Part shown: positions 59,201-64,000 of the stretch, in pieces
Layout: the number at the start of each line of letters is the position of its first letter
Numbering within the stretch: position 1 is the stretch's first letter
DNA from: Calendula officinalis
Lineage: Eukaryota; Streptophyta; Magnoliopsida; Asterales; Asteraceae
Length of the DNA: 64,000 nucleotides
Direction: 5' to 3'
Assembly (NCBI GenBank): GCA_963853835.1
Contig: OY970820.1
Span: 48,976,407 to 49,040,406 of the forward strand
Translations under genes and position numbers: made by a program
The notes under the pieces: generated by a model
Databases searched by the model: none
What the model was told of the DNA's origin: nothing
The model's input: the letters and a program-made list of their open reading frames with translations, nothing else

Positions 59201-59767
59201 ACTTTGAACTGGTTTAGACTTATGAGGTTTCTTTGTCATTTTTCCCATCTCGCACGAAGAACATAGATGATCTTTTTCAAATTTAAGATCTGGAAGACCA
59301 GATACATGTCCACCTTTCACCAACTTATTGATGTTTTTGAAGCTAAGATGAGAGAGGCGACGGTGCCATAACCAAGATTCATCTGATGAAGCTGTTGACA
59401 TTAAGCAAACTTCTTCAAGTGGAACTACATCGTTTAGATTGATAGTAAACAGATTTGACTCTCGAGTTCCAGTAAGAAGTTCCTCTCCATCATATGTACG
59501 AACAGCACATTTCTTTGTACGAAAATTAACTTCTAATGTTTTATCGCAAAATTGACCGATACTAAACAGATTATGAGCGAGATCTTCAACATAGGTTACA
59601 TTTCGAATGATTAGGTTGTGTCGGATAATATCTCCAATTCCCATAATAGCAGCTAAATGGTCATTACCAAATCTAACGGTGCCCAAATATTTGTCTCTAA
59701 AATTTGTTAACAAATTCTTGTTTCCGGTCATATGTCTTGAACAACCAGAATCAAGATACCATAAATT
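56285..59767 (-). CDS. Pol polyprotein of element B, intact
   Basis: Open from the codon after a TAG at 59768-59770 to the stop at 56285; the first Met (59731) lies within WYLDSGCSRHMTG. Counting from that Met: integrase zinc finger H123, H128, C157, C160; integrase triad D188, D251, E287 with 35 residues between the last two; RT QMDVKTAFLNG at about 747-757 and YVDD at 834-837; RNase H D998, E1039, D1074. All catalytic residues are present and there is no interruption over 1148 codons. A Ser/Pro-rich linker (about 415-560) separates integrase from RT. No start codon precedes the protease motif, so it depends on recoding or splicing from gag. Confidence 0.93.
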   Translation of the reverse strand, partial: NLWYLDSGCSRHMTGNKNLLTNFRDKYLGTVRFGNDHLAAIMGIGDIIRHNLIIRNVTYVEDLAHNLFSIGQFCDKTLEVNFRTKKCAVRTYDGEELLTGTRESNLFTINLNDVVPLEEVCLMSTASSDESWLWHRRLSHLSFKNINKLVKGGHVSGLPDLKFEKDHLCSSCEMGKMTKKPHKSKPVQSTSKPLELLHMDLCGPMSVQSLAGKRYVLVIVDDYSRYTWVHFLRTKDEATNIIISFIKKTQTNLDLKVHTIRTDNGTEFKNQVLDSFLESVGTTHQFSAARTPQQNGVVERRNRTLVEAARTMLSYSKLPLSLWEEAISTACFTQNRSIINKAYNKTPYELINNRIPNIKFLHIFGSRCFILNDKDKLNKFDEKADEGIFVGYSRESASYRVYNRSKRTIRESVNVNFDETFPINSVTSNAETPSPSSTPSTSENDLDILFRHFYDDYHNIRHILLEEAGVPFPTVAEVQSISVPDIHTSSSTDSPSPTSATPHNDSSQSPTVSQPETSSSPENSSPVIHQASPDNSQPTNNQSSPSGQAATSFDLSIVPAQPPPLVIDFSKFNVQRVVPPPSPSPTQTAIIPRPEFADTSNINPGQIPLPHSLKWTREHPLHQIIGDPESSVQTRRATADECQYTAFLSSNEPKKVSEALSDPDWIIAMQEEINQFERLKVWRLVPKPPGKSVIGTKWIFKNKKDENGIVIRNKARLVAKGYAQQEGIDFEETFAPVARIEAIRIFLAYAAHKNFTIYQMDVKTAFLNGILKEEVYVHQPDGFVDPHLPNHVYILDKALYGLKQAPRAWYDVLSKFLVESGFSKGKVDTTLFIKRQGEDIVLIQIYVDDIIFGSTNPKYCKKFSALMVKRFEMSMMGEMNFFLGLQVRQLPTGIFINQSKYITDLLKKYLMDDCKPISTPMSPGSKLHADPDGKLVDVTHYRGMIGSLLYLTSSRPDIMFSTCICARYQAAPKESHLQAVKRIFRYLKGTRDLGLWYPKETSFDLTAFSDADHAGCMLDRKSTSGSVQFLGDKLVSWSSRKQNCVPLSTAEAEYVAAASCLSQVIWMQSQLKDYGFLYSRIPLYCDSRSAIAISCNPVQHSKTKHIDLRYHFIKDHVEHGNVELYFVSTDYQLADLFTKALDEKRFNFLVSKLGMLNLKA

Positions 59768-59865
59768 CTACATAAAACAATTAACAAAAAGGTACCCAAT
59801 CAGATAGGGGTCCTATACGATTAGTAATGCATGTTTTATGAAGAATTAGTGAATATGATTTGAAT
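59768..59865 (-). other. 98-nt gag-pol linker of element B
   Basis: Exactly the same length as in element A. An alternative frame encodes LHKTCITNRIGPLSDWVP and it ends TTTTATGTAG before pol. Confidence 0.6.
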
Positions 59866-62800
59866 TTAGAGAGTTGGAGAACTGCAAGGAGGCAGTTCTG
59901 GATTTGTTACTTTGATAGACCATTTGAAGGATTTCTCAGGTGAGGATAAAATCCATTTTGAATTTTCATTTTGGATCCATGTAAATTTAACAAATTTGGA
60001 AATTTTTTTAGATGAAGTCGAAAAACTGGAGTTTGATGATGTAGTTGGAGTCACAGTTCGATAAACTAATTTGGTTTGTTTAAGTGTAGAAACCACACGA
60101 TTTACTGATTTTGTCGAGTTAGATTGAATCCGAGATTGTGGTTTAGATGTGGATGTTGAAGTATTGGATGAAGAAACTACACGATAAACAGATTTTGACG
60201 GATTCGGATAAGAACGTGTAAATGAAGATGTTTGCGATCGAGCAAGCATTGTTTTGCAATGTTTTGGATAACAAGTGATACATGAATGAATGATTGATCC
60301 GTTTTTATGAAGAACATCATGTTGTCGACCACAAGGAGCATCTTTTCGAACAAAATATCGTGTATCATATTGAGAAATTGGTGTATTAGTTTTTCTATCA
60401 AAATAAACCTTTTTACCAGTTTTGTCAGTTTTAACAATCAAATTAACACCATTCACAGTAAAATTAACAGGACGATAAATTGCTGAATCATAGACAATTC
60501 CATAACATGTAGCAGGTGAAATCAACGTTGTTGAGTTATTACATTTATTAGAATTTGAAAAAGAAGAAGCTAAAAACGAGGAAGAGCTAGACGTCTTAAG
60601 TGCATTTGACTTAAGCATACTAGACTTAGACGACTTAGACTTCTGAGACTTCTCAACTGCTTTCATCCTGTCTTGCATCGGTGTTTTAAGCTTGGAATTT
60701 AAAGTTTTATCTGAAAAATGTAAGACATGAGAATTAGAATTTCTTCTTAAAAGAATTGGAGTTTTAGGAGAAGAAGAATTCTCATTTACTGATTTTGATT
60801 TTGGAGAAGCATTGTGACTTGAAACAGATTTTATTTCAACAATTTTATCTTCTAAAGCATGAATTTTTGATTGTAAAGCAGATTTTTCTTTGTCAAATGT
60901 CTTTTGGGTTGCATCTATTTCGGTTTCCAATTGATAGATTTTCTTTTCTAGAATTAGAGAAGGAATGTAAACTTTACGGGTTACTTTTTCTTGAAGTACC
61001 GCATTTCCTTTGATCTCAAATTCTGCAGGTGTAATAATTGGAAAATAGTCATCATTTGTAAAATTTGCCTTTTTAGTTTCATAAGTTTTATTTAATTCAT
61101 TGTAATTAAAACTAATTTGTGCATTCTCTGATTTAGCTCTGTTGAATGCTTCAATTTCTTCTTCCTCATCGGTCATACGAAGGAAACTTTGCCAAACATC
61201 AACATGTATGTATTTGGAATCATACAGTGTTGGAAGCACATTACAAGCCATCTTCAGATATTCTGGATTGTTCGCCCCCAGTCCATCTCTTGAATTGAAA
61301 TATTTGAAATCTTTAGGCTTGTTCAAGTGGATTGTTTGATCAGTTTGTCCTCGTTTGGCAATGATTTCTTCAAGGTTTTTGACGTGAGAAGAAAGTTGAA
61401 TTTTATCATTTTGTAGTTGATTAATGACATTTTGTTTGCTATTTAATTCTTGTTTTGTTTGAATGTCATTTTCATGAATGGTTTCTGATAATTCTTTAAT
61501 TTGTGAGGTTAATGATTTAAACTGATTTTCATTATCATCAAATTCTTTTTGTTTACGTTCCAACCAGTTTTTAGTGATTTGATATTCATTCCATGCATCA
61601 ATGTATAACTTGTAATATTTATCATTGTCAGCATTTGATGTGGAACTTTGTGTATTTTTAAGATTGGTCAACTCAATTTCTTGTTCAGAAATAGTATGAG
61701 ACAAATGTTGAATATCAGTCTCATATTTAACAGTCAATTCTGAAATTCGATTTTGTAACGTCAGATTCTTTTTCTCAAAATTTTTATTTTGTCTAAGAAT
61801 ATGAACAAGTTGTGTATTATGATCAAGATATTGTTCATTTTCGTTTTCTAGTTCATCTAATTTTCCTTGAAGTAAAGTATTTAATTCTTTTTCATCCAAA
61901 AGGTTTTGTTTTAAAGATTCAATTTCAGAATTCTGGTTTGTTACAAAACAATTTTCAGAATCAATTGTACTTGAAGAATTAGATAAGAGAGAACTGAGTA
62001 CCTCTATTTCTTTGTTTGCCTCTTCATTGAATCGATCAGAAATCTCGGCATTCTCACGAGCCATAAAGCATAGATTTGCGGAATGCTCTTCATCTTCAGG
62101 ATCAGAATCGTCCATCCAGCTTAGATCCTCAGCCAACAACACCTTTCCTGCCTCGATTTGCTTAGCCATGAGCATCTTACGTTTGAAGTAATCAGAATTC
62201 CTTACTCTAGGTTTCTTGCAATCTCGAGAGAAATGACCAGGAATTCCACAGTTATAACATTTCTTTGTCGGATCCAAAGGTGTTATTGTGGGTTTGTCAG
62301 ATGTATTTGATGCAGATGGAGCAGACTTGAAAGTGGATGAAGATCTCTGATTGTTGTTTGTAGGAGTTGGATAATACTTCTTCTCATATCTTGAGATGAA
62401 AGACATAGCTTGCAACAGTTGTTCTAATTCACTCTCCATCTCTTCTTTTGTATCTTTGACAGGTTCTTCTGATTTTTCTTTCAGTTTACCAGATGAATTT
62501 GACTGGTATTGTCTTGTAAGAAGAGCAAGTGTATCAAGAGTGTTTGCATTTTCCTGTTTGGTTTTCACTATATCTTTCACCATTGGAGCATTTTGTAGTA
62601 AATACTCATACAGTTCATGCACATCAATTGAGCTCAGATCTTTATGTTGCATGGCACTGTTACCAAATGTAGCCCACTCAGGTAGTAAACTGTTGATGAA
62701 CTTGATGTTAATCTCCAAATTTTCCTTCTTTAAGTTATTCCTTCGAACTTCATTCAACAAGTTGCAGTAACGGTGATATGTGCTTTCTAATTCTTCCCCG

Positions 62801-63255
62801 GTGGAAGCTTTAAACGATTGATAAGCATTCAGAGTGGTTACCATCTTGGCTTTATTCCCTAAAACGGTGCCTTCCATTTGCTTTCGAATTTCATCCCAAA
62901 TCTCCTTACCGGTTTCTAAACTGTCCAAGCTGTTATAAATTTCGTTCGGTAAACTTTGAAGTACGTATGAAAACGATTGTAGATCTGCTTTAGCTCGTAG
63001 TTTTTGTTGAGCATTGTATCTTGATTTAGGAAGCGGGGTTCGACCTCCAAGAACTGGCGGTGTTGCGTTTGGTGCAGCTACTACGTCTTCGTAGAATACT
63101 GCTTCACCATTTTCGAGTGAGTCACGTATTTCAGTTGCCAGTTCTTGATTTTTGATAAAATGGAGGAACCGTTTCTTCCATTGTGCGTATTCACCTCGGT
63201 ATAACACCGGAGGTTTGAGATCGGTTCCGATCGACAATGCATCTTTTGAAGTCAT
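59866..63255 (-). CDS. Gag polyprotein of element B
   Basis: 1129 codons from ATG 63255, uninterrupted. The N-terminal capsid-like domain (PPVLYRGEYAQWKKRFLHF, NIKFINSLLPEW) is followed by a CCHC knuckle at C333-C336-H341-C346. A long coiled coil of polar heptads spans about 410-680, and the C-terminal part is Ser/Lys-rich with CITCYPKHCKT. Collinear with element A Gag; the coiled coil and tail are the least similar parts. Ends ELPPCSSPTL. Confidence 0.92.
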   Translation of the reverse strand: MTSKDALSIGTDLKPPVLYRGEYAQWKKRFLHFIKNQELATEIRDSLENGEAVFYEDVVAAPNATPPVLGGRTPLPKSRYNAQQKLRAKADLQSFSYVLQSLPNEIYNSLDSLETGKEIWDEIRKQMEGTVLGNKAKMVTTLNAYQSFKASTGEELESTYHRYCNLLNEVRRNNLKKENLEINIKFINSLLPEWATFGNSAMQHKDLSSIDVHELYEYLLQNAPMVKDIVKTKQENANTLDTLALLTRQYQSNSSGKLKEKSEEPVKDTKEEMESELEQLLQAMSFISRYEKKYYPTPTNNNQRSSSTFKSAPSASNTSDKPTITPLDPTKKCYNCGIPGHFSRDCKKPRVRNSDYFKRKMLMAKQIEAGKVLLAEDLSWMDDSDPEDEEHSANLCFMARENAEISDRFNEEANKEIEVLSSLLSNSSSTIDSENCFVTNQNSEIESLKQNLLDEKELNTLLQGKLDELENENEQYLDHNTQLVHILRQNKNFEKKNLTLQNRISELTVKYETDIQHLSHTISEQEIELTNLKNTQSSTSNADNDKYYKLYIDAWNEYQITKNWLERKQKEFDDNENQFKSLTSQIKELSETIHENDIQTKQELNSKQNVINQLQNDKIQLSSHVKNLEEIIAKRGQTDQTIHLNKPKDFKYFNSRDGLGANNPEYLKMACNVLPTLYDSKYIHVDVWQSFLRMTDEEEEIEAFNRAKSENAQISFNYNELNKTYETKKANFTNDDYFPIITPAEFEIKGNAVLQEKVTRKVYIPSLILEKKIYQLETEIDATQKTFDKEKSALQSKIHALEDKIVEIKSVSSHNASPKSKSVNENSSSPKTPILLRRNSNSHVLHFSDKTLNSKLKTPMQDRMKAVEKSQKSKSSKSSMLKSNALKTSSSSSFLASSFSNSNKCNNSTTLISPATCYGIVYDSAIYRPVNFTVNGVNLIVKTDKTGKKVYFDRKTNTPISQYDTRYFVRKDAPCGRQHDVLHKNGSIIHSCITCYPKHCKTMLARSQTSSFTRSYPNPSKSVYRVVSSSNTSTSTSKPQSRIQSNSTKSVNRVVSTLKQTKLVYRTVTPTTSSNSSFSTSSKKISKFVKFTWIQNENSKWILSSPEKSFKWSIKVTNPELPPCSSPTL

Positions 63256-63304
63256 TGATAAAAATTTGAATTGAATTTTTTTTTTTTTTTTTTTTTACAA
63301 ATAA

Positions 63305-63690
63305 AGTAGTTCGGGCCGAACTACTATCTTCGGGCCGAACTACTTGTTGAACTTCGGGCCGAACTAGTGATAATTCTCGGGCCGAACTTGTACTACAAAC
63401 TCGGGCCGAACTTCTATTTTTCAAAAAGGCCGAACTTGTTGGATCTTGAGACTTCGGGCCGAACTTCTCCTGGGCCGAACTTCTATTTTAAAAAATTGAG
63501 CCGAACTTCTATTTTAACCTCGGGCCGAACTTGTTTTAGATCTGATCTTCGGGCCGAACTTCTGTAAATCTCGGGCCGAACTACGAACTACAATAAACTC
63601 GGGCCGAAGTTCTTACCTCGGGCCGAACTTCTTATTGGGCCGAACTACTATTGTTCGGGCCGAACTCCAGATCAAAGAAGCCGAACTTGT
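63305..63690. repeat. array of about 17 TCGGGCCGAACT-type dyads in the leader of element B
   Basis: Units of TTCGGGCCGAACTT and variants spaced 18-28 bp, about 50 bp upstream of the gag ATG, separated from it by a poly-T run at 63277-63296. Same core as in element A with different linkers and arms. Confidence 0.92.
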
Positions 63691-64000
63691 TCTTCACGTC
63701 GAACAGAAGTTGAACGAACACAGCTCGAACATCACCATTTCAATCTGATTTTGCTCAATTCTTCACCGATTTGAATGATTCTTCTTCCTACTTGCTCGAA
63801 ATCCACTTTCTAACAGCTTGATCCGATCAATTTCTTCATTCCATTACACATGAGCTTCGAATCTTCGATTTACAGTGATTTTTCAACTTTTTCACTTTTT
63901 CATCAAAATCACCAAATTGAGGATCAAATGTTGGTGGAATTGATCTGGAATTGATTCTATTGTGTTTAGAAACACTGGAGAAACACTAATCCATGCTCAA
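63691..64000 (-). other. leader of element B, continuing off the window
   Basis: Non-coding; TC-rich on the plus strand. The PBS is not reached. Confidence 0.6.

Larger units (their letters stand above)
52886..64000 (-). mobile_element. second Sirevirus-type copia retrotransposon (element B), 5' end outside
   Basis: Same organisation as element A, diverged in sequence. The 3' LTR is at 52886-53168, then PPT, duplicated module, triple polypurine motif, pol 59767-56285 and gag 63255-59866, both open, and a leader with a dyad array. PBS and 5' LTR lie beyond 64000, so the age cannot be estimated. Coding parts look intact, so it may be autonomous. Confidence 0.92.

Noticed and set aside
63305..63690. 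CRISPR-like array in the leader of element B
   Set aside because: Irregular spacing of 18-28 bp, variable units, retrotransposon context.

Overview
The window is plant nuclear DNA from a flowering plant, most likely a eudicot; Asteraceae is a guess from the general look of the repeats. Reasons: AT-rich intergenic sequence, spliceosomal GT-AG introns, LTR retrotransposons primed by initiator tRNA-Met, Helitrons, MITEs of several superfamilies, and one recognisable single-copy plant gene (a GT-3 class trihelix transcription factor). Nearly everything else is transposable-element DNA in nested layers. I saw no rRNA, no convincing tRNA gene and no CRISPR.

Layout. (1) 1-1740: 5' end of a decayed Ty1/copia element on the minus strand (gag, PBS, LTR). 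(2) 1741-5090: a Helitron 3' terminus at 2766 and two PIF/Harbinger-like MITEs with TAA target duplications. (3) About 5.1-30.47 kb: what looks like one large, old, autonomous-type Helitron on the plus strand. It carries an RPA1-like single-strand DNA-binding protein gene (6676-9440) and a RepHel gene (22733-30314), and ends in a hairpin plus CTAG at 30471. The two genes have homologous upstream/5' UTR blocks (5103-5195 and 10630-10730). This Helitron is split by a degenerate copia element (11995-21984, TSD ATCCG), whose right LTR carries a block of another LTR-like sequence, and by a 2.26-kb solo LTR (24161-26420, TSD ACCAC) inside a RepHel exon. Both Helitron genes are broken. (4) 30.4-32.9 kb: a tandem duplication spanning the Helitron terminus and half of a Mutator-like foldback MITE, then a hAT-like element full of GGTTCCGG motifs. 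(5) 34.6-35.75 kb: the GT-3 gene, minus strand, two exons. (6) 35825-47534: a complete Sirevirus-type (Maximus/SIRE lineage) copia element with two LTRs that look identical and TSD ATGAG. It lies 77 bp upstream of the GT-3 start codon, between the gene and its probable TATA box. (7) 47.5-49.5 kb: a microsatellite-embedded MITE. (8) 49532-52273: a complete non-autonomous Helitron on the minus strand carrying captured exons. (9) 52886-64000: a second Sirevirus, minus strand, with open gag and pol and its 5' LTR beyond the window.

How the parts work together. In the big Helitron, RepHel would cut, transfer and unwind DNA and the RPA-like protein would coat the single strand. In the Sireviruses, Gag builds the particle and Pol supplies protease, integrase, reverse transcriptase and RNase H. 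A 98-nt out-of-frame spacer between gag and pol is the same length in both copies. Their 3' non-coding regions share a duplicated module and a three-fold polypurine signature with a 21-bp period. A theme across unrelated elements is arrays of short dyad-symmetric motifs: GACTTTTAAAGTC in the Helitron, AGATAGCGCCGCTATCT in the solo LTR, ATCACATGTGAT in the Mutator MITE, TTCGGGCCGAA in both Sirevirus leaders, and GGTTCCGG in the hAT element.
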